Source of the DNA: Spirochaetaceae bacterium
GTDB lineage: Bacteria > Spirochaetota > Spirochaetia > Treponematales > Breznakiellaceae
Direction: 5' to 3'
Assembly (NCBI GenBank): GCA_031290405.1
Contig: JAITNO010000108.1
Span: 1-6,346, forward strand
Length of the DNA: 6,346 nucleotides
Shown: in pieces, positions 1 to 5,100 of the stretch
Numbering within the stretch: the first letter of the stretch is position 1
How the letters are laid out: each line of letters opens with the position of its first letter
The notes under the pieces: generated by a model
Database searches by the model: none
The model's input: the letters and a program-made list of their open reading frames with translations, nothing else
Told to the model about the DNA's origin: nothing
Program-made: the position numbers and the translations under genes

Positions 1-10
1 TACAACAACG

Positions 11-29
11 CGCGGCTATGGAAGCCGCG
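11..29. other. GC-rich hairpin in the leader of the first gene
   Basis: CGCGGCT (11-17) and AGCCGCG (23-29) form a perfect 7-bp stem with a 5-nt loop. The hairpin sits just upstream of the ribosome binding site of the gene that starts at 49. No T-tract follows directly (TTTTT occurs only at 44-48), so it is not a standard terminator. It could be a leader structure or the end of a gene lying to the left. Confidence 0.4.
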
Positions 30-48
30 GCACACGAAGGAGATTTTT

Positions 49-219
49 ATGTCAGGGACGAATTGGATGCCTGGAAAACGCCAGGATCAATTGGACATGG
101 CGATCAACTGGGTCGCCGTTGTATCGGAAACGCATCAGCTGCCGGACGGGGGCGGGGCGCTAGGCGGCTCAGGGTTGATCGTCGTGGATTTTTATGCCCC
201 ACTTGGCAAGCTCGGTTAA
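49..219 (+). CDS. Short truncated protein of a probable Treponema-type paralogous family
   Basis: An ATG at 49 follows a strong Shine-Dalgarno sequence (AAGGAGA, 37-43) at good spacing and opens a 56-codon frame ending in TAA at 217-219. The first 25 or so residues (start MSGTNWMPGKRQDQLDMA) resemble, from memory, the N-terminus of a large family of roughly 200-residue Treponema proteins of unknown function. That match is recalled and was not searched. The remaining residues are glycine-rich, do not resemble the family, and the last 51 nt overlap the 3' end of the convergent hxlR-type gene. The likeliest reading is a family member cut short, with only its start and translation signals left. 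It could instead be a genuine small protein. No function is known. Confidence 0.5.
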   Translation: MSGTNWMPGKRQDQLDMAINWVAVVSETHQLPDGGGALGGSGLIVVDFYAPLGKLG

Positions 220-543
220 TATGGGCAGAAGGTCGTTGCAGATGGGAGTCAGGCTGTATTCTACGCGCACGGGCATTTCGGTGTGCTGCTTTCTGATGAC
301 GAGGCCGCACTCTTCGAGTTCTTTTAACGCGCTTGCAAGGGCGGTGTTGGTAATGCCCCGAATCTTGCGTTTTAATTCGTTGTACCGAGTTGTCCCGTCG
401 TGGTGCAACGAACAGATGAGCGGGATTTTCCATTTGCCGCCGATTATGCGCATCGCGCCGTCCAGGGGGCAAAATTCCATGCAGGGGCAATTGGCGCACA
501 TTTTTTCGGCGCAGGGCGACGCGCCGGATTCCGATTCGCTCAT
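169..543 (-). CDS. HxlR-family winged-helix transcriptional regulator
   Basis: The 124-residue protein is a typical HxlR (PF01638) DNA-binding regulator. Residues about 25-118 hold the whole domain: the CPLDGAMRIIGGKWKIPLI block, the RYNELKRKI-GIT--AL recognition region, then the wing and dimerisation part around VRVEYSLTP and a C-terminal LAKWG. C25 matches the conserved cysteine that senses oxidants or electrophiles in some family members. Unusually, four more cysteines precede it (C11, C16, C19, C21). An ATG at 552 is also in frame, but the AGGT motif (553-556) touches it; the same motif is about 9 nt from the ATG at 543, so 543 is preferred. The gene is divergent from a flavin-protein/DUF1638 operon, which it probably controls together with itself. 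Confidence 0.9.
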   Translation of the reverse strand: MSESESGASPCAEKMCANCPCMEFCPLDGAMRIIGGKWKIPLICSLHHDGTTRYNELKRKIRGITNTALASALKELEECGLVIRKQHTEMPVRVEYSLTPICNDLLPILTELAKWGIKIHDDQP

Positions 544-584
544 GTTTTTCATACCTGCTAACGTTAATGTGCCTACTAAACTTC

Positions 585-590
585 TGTCAA
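585..590 (-). promoter_or_regulatory. Possible -35 element of the hxlR-type gene
   Basis: On the minus strand a perfect TTGACA lies 42 nt upstream of the preferred start at 543. At 17-nt spacing the candidate -10 (TTAACG) is poor, so the start point is uncertain. An inverted repeat (594-605) sits just upstream, which would allow autoregulation. Confidence 0.35.
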
Positions 591-593
591 GTA

Positions 594-605
594 GTATTTC
601 AATAC
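594..605. promoter_or_regulatory. Candidate HxlR operator, site 1
   Basis: GTATT-TC-AATAC is a perfect 5-bp inverted repeat with a 2-nt centre in the AT-rich spacer between divergent genes. It shares GTAT/ATAC half-sites with the second repeat at 661-671. HxlR proteins bind short inverted repeats in such spacers. That this regulator binds here is inference. Confidence 0.4.
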
Positions 606-640
606 GTACTCATTTTTTTTGATAAAACATAATAAAACTA

Positions 641-668
641 TTGACATGAATTTTTTTGGTAGTATGAT
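641..668 (+). promoter_or_regulatory. Sigma-70 type promoter of the flavin-protein/DUF1638 operon
   Basis: A perfect -35 (TTGACA, 641-646) and a 5-of-6 -10 (TATGAT, 663-668) are 16 nt apart. Transcription would begin near 675, giving a leader of about 45 nt before the ATG at 721. The -10 lies inside the inverted repeat 661-671, so a bound regulator would block it. Confidence 0.7.
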
Positions 669-671
669 ACT
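661..671. promoter_or_regulatory. Candidate HxlR operator, site 2, over the -10
   Basis: AGTAT-G-ATACT is a perfect 5-bp inverted repeat around one central base, overlapping the -10 hexamer of the plus-strand promoter. This position suits repression. It shares its half-site with the repeat at 594-605, about 67 bp away centre to centre. Confidence 0.5.
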
Positions 672-720
672 ATCAGGTTGCAAATGGCAATCAATATTCT
701 ATTCCTTTAGGAGGGAAATT

Positions 721-1026
721 ATGGTAATTGACGATGATGTCAAGAAAGTGGTTGAAGGCACGGCGTTTCTGTCGTTGGTAACGCTCGGACCGGACGGGGC
801 TCCGCACCCGATAATCGCCGGAAAGGGCGAGGTTTCCGGTGGGAACGTCGTTTTCGGCATTTACAAGATGGACGTTACCCAGAAAAATCTTGCGAAAAAC
901 GACAAGGCCTGGGTGGTGGGCGCGACAATGGACGGCGGACCGCGGGGATACCGCCTTACCGGAACGGCGGCGGCGAAGGACAAGCAATTGATTTTTACGC
1001 CGGTTACAGCTGAAAAGCTGCTCTAG
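721..1026 (+). CDS. Small FMN-binding split-barrel protein (pyridoxamine 5'-phosphate oxidase-like)
   Basis: The 101-residue product has the layout of the PNPOx-like/FMN-binding split-barrel superfamily. Residues 14-38 (TAFLSLVTLGPDGAPHPI...GKGEV) give the first two strands with their G-DG-PH turn. Residues 43-60 (VVFGIYKMDVTQKNLAKN) match the strand and helix that usually contact FMN phosphate, and 62-82 (KAWVVGATM...GYRLTGTA) give the next strands. It is shorter than most members (about 120-150 residues). The ATG at 721 has a near-perfect AGGAGG (709-714); an upstream in-frame start at 619 lies before the promoter and is not used. Related proteins bind FMN, F420 or haem and reduce small molecules; the substrate here is unknown. 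It is the first gene of an operon with the DUF1638 gene. Confidence 0.8.
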   Translation: MVIDDDVKKVVEGTAFLSLVTLGPDGAPHPIIAGKGEVSGGNVVFGIYKMDVTQKNLAKNDKAWVVGATMDGGPRGYRLTGTAAAKDKQLIFTPVTAEKLL

Positions 1027-1035
1027 GAGGTTTTG

Positions 1036-1638
1036 ATGTCCCTCACGTGCATATCGTGCGGTATTTTCCGGTTTGAGCTTGAAAAGGTTCTGCCGGAAAT
1101 TAAAACCGAACTTGATTGCGATGTTCAGGTTGAGTATCTGGACCCCGGGCTTGACGTTCACGCCGACGTGCTGGAAAAGGCGGTAAGCGAAAGGCTGCGG
1201 GCCCATGCGGACGACGACACGGCGCTTCTTTACGGAAGCATGTGCCACACCGAATGGCCCCGAATAACCGAAAAGAGCGGCGCGACGTACCCCAAACCGG
1301 CGAACTGCGCTGAAATGCTGTTAAGTCCCGAAAAGAAAAAGGAGATTGACGCGCGCGGAAACGTCTATTATCTGACCATGGGCGGCTTAAAGCTCTGGAA
1401 AGAGATTTATCAACAGGGCCACGGCTGGGACGACGCCGACGCGCGGCAAAACTTTTGCTACTTTGAAAAGATCGTTGTGCTTGACACGGGTGTTTTTGAA
1501 ATTGCCGACGAGGAGCTGTTTGAATTTTACGAGTATACTCAAGTGCCCGTCGAAGTTGAAAAGATCAGCCTTGATCATTTCAAATCGGTGATTAAAAGCC
1601 TCTGCGAGCAAAGGCGGCGCAATCGCGCCTGTCCCTAA
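1036..1638 (+). CDS. DUF1638 family protein
   Basis: The 200-residue protein matches what I recall of DUF1638 (PF07796). An N-terminal CGIF-FELEKVLPEI segment (C8) is followed by VEYLDPGLDVHADVLEKAV (about residues 32-50), an LLYGSMC motif (C70) and a PANCAEMLLS motif (C91). These spaced cysteines recur in the family and could bind a metal or cofactor, but its biochemical role is not established; in methanogens, members occur near corrinoid methyltransferase genes. A further C5 makes a CxxC with C8. The start is the ATG at 1036, because AGGAGG (1025-1030) overlaps the stop of the preceding gene and sits 5 nt upstream; a TTG at 1033 is too close. The two genes are thus translationally coupled. 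The gene runs convergently toward tRNA-Leu(CAA). Confidence 0.8.
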   Translation: MSLTCISCGIFRFELEKVLPEIKTELDCDVQVEYLDPGLDVHADVLEKAVSERLRAHADDDTALLYGSMCHTEWPRITEKSGATYPKPANCAEMLLSPEKKKEIDARGNVYYLTMGGLKLWKEIYQQGHGWDDADARQNFCYFEKIVVLDTGVFEIADEELFEFYEYTQVPVEVEKISLDHFKSVIKSLCEQRRRNRACP

Positions 1639-1655
1639 CTTTTTAGCGAATTCCT

Positions 1656-1738
1656 TGCCGGCGGACGGACTTGAACCGTCACGAGCTTGCGCCCAGTAGA
1701 TTTTGAGTCTACCGTGTCTGCCATTCCACCACGCCGGC
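1656..1738 (-). tRNA. tRNA-Leu, anticodon CAA
   Basis: The 83-nt minus-strand sequence folds as a type II tRNA. The acceptor stem is GCCGGCG/CGCCGGC with discriminator A. The anticodon stem is GTAGA/TCTAC with loop CTCAAAA (anticodon CAA, reading UUG). The variable arm is long, and the T-arm is GACGG-TTCAAGT-CCGTC. CCA is not encoded. It starts 11 nt after the stop of the DUF1015 gene. Confidence 0.95.
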
Positions 1739-1746
1739 GTTTTTTC

Positions 1747-1775
1747 AGTCTAACAAAACAGCTTCCTACATTCAA
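1747..1775 (-). promoter_or_regulatory. Possible own promoter of tRNA-Leu(CAA)
   Basis: On the minus strand TTGAAT (1775-1770) and TAGACT (1752-1747) are separated by 17 nt; each matches the sigma-70 consensus at 4 of 6. The -10 overlaps the stop codon of the DUF1015 gene. The predicted start falls almost at the tRNA 5' end, so the leader would be very short. Processing from the upstream mRNA is the alternative. Confidence 0.4.
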
Positions 1776-3099
1776 GGTAGTACCGCTTCTCGCTCGCTTC
1801 GCCCATCGAAAAACTTTTTTGCGGCAGGGGGCCGTTCTTGACGACGCTCTTGAAGAAGCCGTCTTTGCGGAAGGGGGGGAGGAGTATCCCGACGTTTTCG
1901 GTCTGCGCCGCCTGGCCGCGCGCGAAGTCGAACAGCTGCGCGTCTCCGTGAATGTAGTCGATTGCCGCGCCTTCGGTTTCCTTTACCAGCGCGGACAGGA
2001 GCGGATCTACGTCTATCGTCGCCGCATAGCCGCCCCGCGATTCGACGAGCAAGAGCTTGTCCCGCGAAACGACGCCGTAACGGTTATGCGGGGTGTTTTC
2101 TTCCGCGGTAAGTCTGGCGAGCTCGTCTTGCGAGCCGACCTCTTGCGCCGAAAAATCGGGCAGCTTCCGCAGGGCGGACAGGGCCGCCTCGTACTTCACC
2201 TTGAGCAAGAGGCGGTGGATGGGCTTGAACACGAGGGCGCCGTCGTGCAGGTTGACGATTTCGGCAAGGACCCAGCGGGCGGGATGATGTTCCAGGCCCT
2301 CTTCGCCCGCGTGCTCGGCTTTGTAGCGCGTCCACACTTCTTTGGCTGTGGCAAACGAATGATTCCCGTCTCCTACGGCAAATAAAAAATCCGAGCCGAA
2401 TTGCGTTTGGGCGCTCCGCAGCAGATGATTTAATGTGTCGGCGATAAAGTCCCAATCATTTTTGCGGTACAGGAGCCTGCCGGAAACCGAGCCTCCGTCG
2501 AACATGAGGGCGCCGTCGTAAGCGAGAGGCGCTTTCTTCAAAAGCTTGACGAGCAACTGCATCAGAATGTTTTGGTCGTCGTCGACCAGGACGAGGATGT
2601 GCGGACATTCAAGCGGCGCGTTCATCCTGATTTCGACGCGGGGCGGAAGCCGTTCGACGATGGTTTCCTCCGTCGGGCGGATGAGCGTGTGCGAATCCTT
2701 GCGCCAGTCGTACTGTTCAAGGTCAAACGCGATAATCAAGCCTCTGCGGACGCCGTGCAAACACTGCCGCTCGACGAACACGCCGGCGCGGCGCGGCGGA
2801 AGCAGCATCGCGTTGTCCCGGCTGTATTCGTCTTTTACATAGTCGGCCATCGCGCGGTGGATTTTTGTTATCCGTTGTGTTTTGTCGTCGTCCCCAAGGT
2901 AGGCTTCGGGGAAAATAATGTTCAATGTTGAAGGGGCGCCGCCGGCAAAATCATCCACCCGCTTCCAATAGTCCTTGTCCTGGGTAAATTGGTCGCACGC
3001 GACGACCGCCCATTTCTCAATATCGATGTTTTTTGAAGGGACCGACACCTGCGGTATCATCACTCCAAGCTTGGCAAGATTTTCTGTCGTCTGATCCAT
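1750..3099 (-). CDS. DUF1015 family protein
   Basis: The 449-residue protein is a full-length DUF1015 (PF06245) member. Recognisable segments in order are VVACDQFTQDKDYW (32-45), RPTEETIVERLPPR (141-154), the signature VGDGNHSFATAK (242-253; the family usually reads DGHHR-ETA), and the C-terminal LPQKSFSMGEASEKRYYLE. The conserved D and H of the DGNH motif suggest an active site, but the reaction is not established. The protein appears cytosolic, with no signal peptide or membrane segments. The ATG at 3099 immediately follows the TAA (3102-3100) of the deacetylase-like gene, and its Shine-Dalgarno GGAGGA lies inside the end of that gene, so the two should be translated in a coupled way. From memory, homologues in some Firmicutes and Thermotogae sit near serine-biosynthesis genes; nothing here tests that link. 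Confidence 0.9.
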   Translation of the reverse strand: MDQTTENLAKLGVMIPQVSVPSKNIDIEKWAVVACDQFTQDKDYWKRVDDFAGGAPSTLNIIFPEAYLGDDDKTQRITKIHRAMADYVKDEYSRDNAMLLPPRRAGVFVERQCLHGVRRGLIIAFDLEQYDWRKDSHTLIRPTEETIVERLPPRVEIRMNAPLECPHILVLVDDDQNILMQLLVKLLKKAPLAYDGALMFDGGSVSGRLLYRKNDWDFIADTLNHLLRSAQTQFGSDFLFAVGDGNHSFATAKEVWTRYKAEHAGEEGLEHHPARWVLAEIVNLHDGALVFKPIHRLLLKVKYEAALSALRKLPDFSAQEVGSQDELARLTAEENTPHNRYGVVSRDKLLLVESRGGYAATIDVDPLLSALVKETEGAAIDYIHGDAQLFDFARGQAAQTENVGILLPPFRKDGFFKSVVKNGPLPQKSFSMGEASEKRYYLECRKLFC

Positions 3100-4191
3100 T
3101 TAGTCCTCCCCGTCGGTCAGCGAGTGCAAAAAATACGCGGCGGGCTCCCAGGCGCGTTCCCCGTAACCTCCGGCCAAGAGCCACGCGCTCTTTATCCCCC
3201 GCGCACGCAAGAAAGCATATATCAGATTGTCGCGTTCAACAAGTTGCGCCAGCGTTAGGCGCAGGAGGGCCGACGATTCAAGCCCGTCCTTTTCGTAAGG
3301 GTCGGCGCCGTCCACCACAATGGCGAGGTCGCAGGTCCGTTCCCCCGACAAGCGCGAAAGCCGCCCCAGGCCTTCTTTAAGCTTTTGATTGTAAAGGGCC
3401 TCCTCGCCCGCCTCTATCGGGATTTCAATGTCCGAAGGGATGCTGGGCGCGCGGCCGGGGAGCGACGCGGCGAGCGTTTCGGCGTCCAGCGGCCAGCCCC
3501 GCGCCATGTGGACGGAGAGCGTGATGATGTCGCAGCCCGCTTCAAAGCGATGGGGATTGACGCCGCGGCGGATAAAGTCGACCAGCTCGGCGCTGCCGCA
3601 CCCCTTGTGCGCGTCGACATCGATAATCCAGACGAGGCGCGCCCTTCCCTCGTGCTGGATCTTCCGCGCCGTCCAAACCATATCGTTGAGTACGCAGAAA
3701 CCCGCCCCTCCGTCGTAGCGCGCGTGGTGATTGCCGCCGGAAAGGTAATAGCAAAAACCGTCGGCGCTTTCCAGCGCCAGCCGGGCGGCAACGTAGGAAC
3801 CGGCAAGCCGCCCAAGAACCGCCGTCTCGAACAGATCCCTCATTGTTTTAACCGCGATGGCAGGGTCGTAGCGGCGCGGCGCGCCGTTCTCGTCGAGCAG
3901 TTCGTAAATGGTGAGCAGGGCGAGCGCGAGGGCTTCGTCGTCGTCCCTTTGGAAGAGGGCGTCGACGTATTCTTTTTTGTGCGCCAGCTCGACGTCGTCC
4001 CGTTCAACTACAAACGGCGTCTTTTCGCCGAGCGCGGCAAGCGCCTCTTCGAGACTGAGGACCGGTCCGGGGAACCTGCCGGCGGCTTTCCCCAAAAAAT
4101 CGACGATTTTACGCGGCCTATCCTGGGGAAACGGGATCAGGATGCCGTAATCCAACCATTCGGCGTTCACTGCGGGATCAAAGAGAATCAT
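3100..4191 (-). CDS. HDAC-superfamily (arginase/deacetylase fold) deacetylase-like protein
   Basis: The 363-residue product carries the zinc-deacetylase motifs (PF00850) in order: GGNHHA (H155, H156, the catalytic histidine pair), GGAGFCVLNDM (161-171), IDVDAH (D193 and H195 as zinc ligands), DGADPYEKDGL (D297 as third zinc ligand), and AGGYG (Y343, the transition-state tyrosine). The usual HHGDG after the zinc ligands reads HKGCG, so K196 and C198 replace a histidine and the aspartate that normally polarises the second catalytic histidine. Likely reaction: hydrolysis of an acyl-amide on a small molecule or protein. The ATG at 4191 is chosen because the frame further upstream lies inside tRNA-Leu(CAG), whose 3' end is at 4195. 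No Shine-Dalgarno site precedes it. Its stop touches the start of the DUF1015 gene, so they form one operon. Confidence 0.88.
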   Translation of the reverse strand: MILFDPAVNAEWLDYGILIPFPQDRPRKIVDFLGKAAGRFPGPVLSLEEALAALGEKTPFVVERDDVELAHKKEYVDALFQRDDDEALALALLTIYELLDENGAPRRYDPAIAVKTMRDLFETAVLGRLAGSYVAARLALESADGFCYYLSGGNHHARYDGGAGFCVLNDMVWTARKIQHEGRARLVWIIDVDAHKGCGSAELVDFIRRGVNPHRFEAGCDIITLSVHMARGWPLDAETLAASLPGRAPSIPSDIEIPIEAGEEALYNQKLKEGLGRLSRLSGERTCDLAIVVDGADPYEKDGLESSALLRLTLAQLVERDNLIYAFLRARGIKSAWLLAGGYGERAWEPAAYFLHSLTDGED

Positions 4192-4194
4192 TTT

Positions 4195-4276
4195 TGCCCA
4201 GAGGGAGACTCGAACTCCCAAACCTCGCGGCACTAGTACCTGAAACTAGCGTGTCTACCAATTTCACCACCTGGGC
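4195..4276 (-). tRNA. tRNA-Leu, anticodon CAG
   Basis: The 82-nt type II tRNA has acceptor GCCCAGG/TCTGGGC (one G:U pair), discriminator A, anticodon stem CTAGT/ACTAG with loop TTCAGGT (anticodon CAG, reading CUG), and T-arm GGGAG-TTCGAGT-CTCCC. CCA is not encoded. Only three bases separate its 3' end from the start codon of the deacetylase-like gene. No clear promoter is visible in the 28 bp between it and the preceding terminator. Confidence 0.95.
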
Positions 4277-4303
4277 GACAGGCAACGCCGAACGCGCCTG
4301 AAT

Positions 4304-4329
4304 GAAAAACCCCTTCCTCCGAAGGGGTT
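4304..4329 (-). terminator. Rho-independent terminator after tRNA-Lys
   Basis: On the minus strand AACCCCTTC (4329-4321), loop GGAG and GAAGGGGTT (4316-4308) form a perfect 9-bp stem, and the T-run extends to 4305. It begins 2 nt after the tRNA-Lys 3' end. It separates tRNA-Lys from tRNA-Leu(CAG) on the same strand. Confidence 0.85.
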
Positions 4330-4330
4330 G

Positions 4331-4403
4331 TGAGCCGCCCGGAGATCGAATCCAGGACCCACGCCTTAAAAGGGCGTTGCTCTACCGACTGAGCTAGCGG
4401 CCC
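4331..4403 (-). tRNA. tRNA-Lys, anticodon UUU
   Basis: The 73-nt canonical cloverleaf has acceptor GGGCCGC/GCGGCTC, discriminator A, D-arm GCTC-AGTCGGTA-GAGC, anticodon stem ACGCC/GGCGT with loop CTTTTAA (anticodon TTT), and a TTCGATC T-loop. CCA is not encoded. It has its own promoter and terminator and forms a compact single-tRNA unit. Confidence 0.96.
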
Positions 4404-4415
4404 GCATCGGGCTTT

Positions 4416-4444
4416 AGTACAATTCATTCTAAGAAAAATGTCAA
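4416..4444 (-). promoter_or_regulatory. Promoter of tRNA-Lys
   Basis: On the minus strand a perfect TTGACA (4444-4439), a 17-nt spacer and TGTACT (4421-4416, 4 of 6) predict a start near 4409, six bases before the tRNA. The TGA stop of the upstream remnant (4443-4441) lies within the -35. Confidence 0.7.
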
Positions 4445-4659
4445 GAGGCTCCCGCCGTCGCCTCCGCCGGCGAAGAAGCGGCCTCCTCAAGAGGCGGCAG
4501 GATGCGCTCAGGCTGCGGCTGCTGCGTCCACGCGTTGGCGTTGCGGGTGTAGGTCCCCGCCTTGCCGCCGTTGACGTATGCCGTCCACAGCCCATCGATG
4601 TCTGTCACCAGCCGCCGGACGCCGGTCGGGGGCCTCTCCGCATTAGTAATGGGAGCCAC
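4441..4659 (-). pseudogene. C-terminal remnant of a hypothetical protein
   Basis: A frame ending in TGA (4443-4441) can begin at GTG 4659 (72 residues) and stays open upstream to about 4709, but no ATG or Shine-Dalgarno site is visible. The codons are strongly GC3-biased. The middle part (DIDGLWTAYVNGGKAGTYTR) looks like real protein, and the last 20 residues are low-complexity (P, A, S, E-rich). A neighbouring frame is also open upstream and ends in TAG inside this region, which fits a frameshifted gene. I do not recognise a domain with certainty; it may be the tail of a lineage-specific protein. The overlapping plus-strand frame (4438-4815) is arginine-rich and looks like a shadow. Confidence 0.45.
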
Positions 4660-4810
4660 AGGCTCTTTTTGCGCCCTACGGGGCTGCGCCCCCAGCGATA
4701 CGCTTTAAGGTTGCAGGCCGCCCTCCCCAGCTTTCGGCTTTGTTTTTATAAAGAGGGGAGGAGGGGGGCGCCCTCCAAGCGGCCTCCGCCCAACGTCAAG
4801 CGGCCCATCC
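4660..4810. other. GC-rich non-coding stretch with small inverted repeats
   Basis: No gene is supported here. Two short inverted repeats are visible. GGGGC/GCCCC (4680-4684, 4688-4692) has a 3-nt loop, inside a repeated GCGCCC context. GGAGGG/CCCTCC (4760-4765, 4771-4776) flanks a GGGCGCCC palindrome. Neither has a T-tract on either strand. The stretch links the gene remnant to the repeat arrays. Confidence 0.4.
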
Positions 4811-4839
4811 GCTAAAGCGCGATCAGATCCCGCTTTAGC
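4811..4839. repeat. Inverted repeat built from the array-1 core
   Basis: GCTAAAGCG (4811-4819) and CGCTTTAGC (4831-4839) form a perfect 9-bp stem with an 11-nt loop. The arm sequence equals the core of the tandem unit that begins two bases later, so an inverted copy of the core bounds array 1. There is no T-tract, so this is not a terminator. Confidence 0.7.
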
Positions 4840-4840
4840 G

Positions 4841-5059
4841 TGAGCAGCTTTCGCTAAAGCGGGAGCAACTTTCGTTATAGCCGGAGCAACTTTCGCTAAA
4901 GCGGGAGCAGCTTTCGCTATAGCCGGAGTAGCTTTCGCTAAAGCCGGAGTAGCTTTCGCTAAAGCGGGAGCAGTTTTCGCTATAGCCGGAGCAGTTTTCG
5001 CTATAGCCGGAGTATCTTTCGCTAAAGCGGGAGCAGTTTTCGCTATAGCGGGAGCAACT
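4841..5059. repeat. Tandem array 1: ten 21-bp units plus a partial unit
   Basis: TTCG recurs exactly every 21 bp at 4850, 4871, 4892, 4913, 4934, 4955, 4976, 4997, 5018 and 5039. Each unit reads roughly GGAGCAGCTTTCG followed by CTAAAGCG, with CTATAGCC and CTAAAGCC variants. Within a unit GCTTT-CGCT-AAAGC can form a small hairpin when the A variant is present. Because 21 is a multiple of three, both strands stay open. Plus-strand translation gives G-(A/V)-x-F-A-(K/I)-A heptads from 4844 with no start codon. The minus strand gives (R/G)-(F/Y)-S-E-(S/N)-(C/Y)-S heptads ending at a TAA (4837-4835), also without a standard start. No coding function is supported. Confidence 0.9.
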
Positions 5060-5100
5060 GGAGCGAATCAGCCGCTTATTGGGCTCGGTTCATCGCGTGC

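Noticed and set aside
194..622. 142-codon plus-strand frame over the hxlR-type gene
   Set aside because: It is antisense to a complete HxlR domain and crosses the divergent promoter region; it has no family resemblance.
1616..1629. Hairpin GGCGC-AATC-GCGCC as a terminator for the DUF1638 operon
   Set aside because: The stem is only 5 bp, lies inside the coding region, and the nearest T-run is about 10 nt further on. It is too weak to call.
1687..2385. 232-codon plus-strand frame opposite the DUF1015 gene
   Set aside because: It begins within the tRNA-Leu(CAA) region and is a high-GC antisense shadow of the clearly conserved DUF1015 protein.
4192..4233. Upstream extension of the deacetylase-like gene to 4233
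   Set aside because: The extra 14 codons lie inside tRNA-Leu(CAG), and the encoded residues do not resemble the family.
3385..4236. 283-codon plus-strand frame opposite the deacetylase-like gene
   Set aside because: It is the antisense shadow of a gene with a full set of family motifs, and its end runs into tRNA-Leu(CAG).
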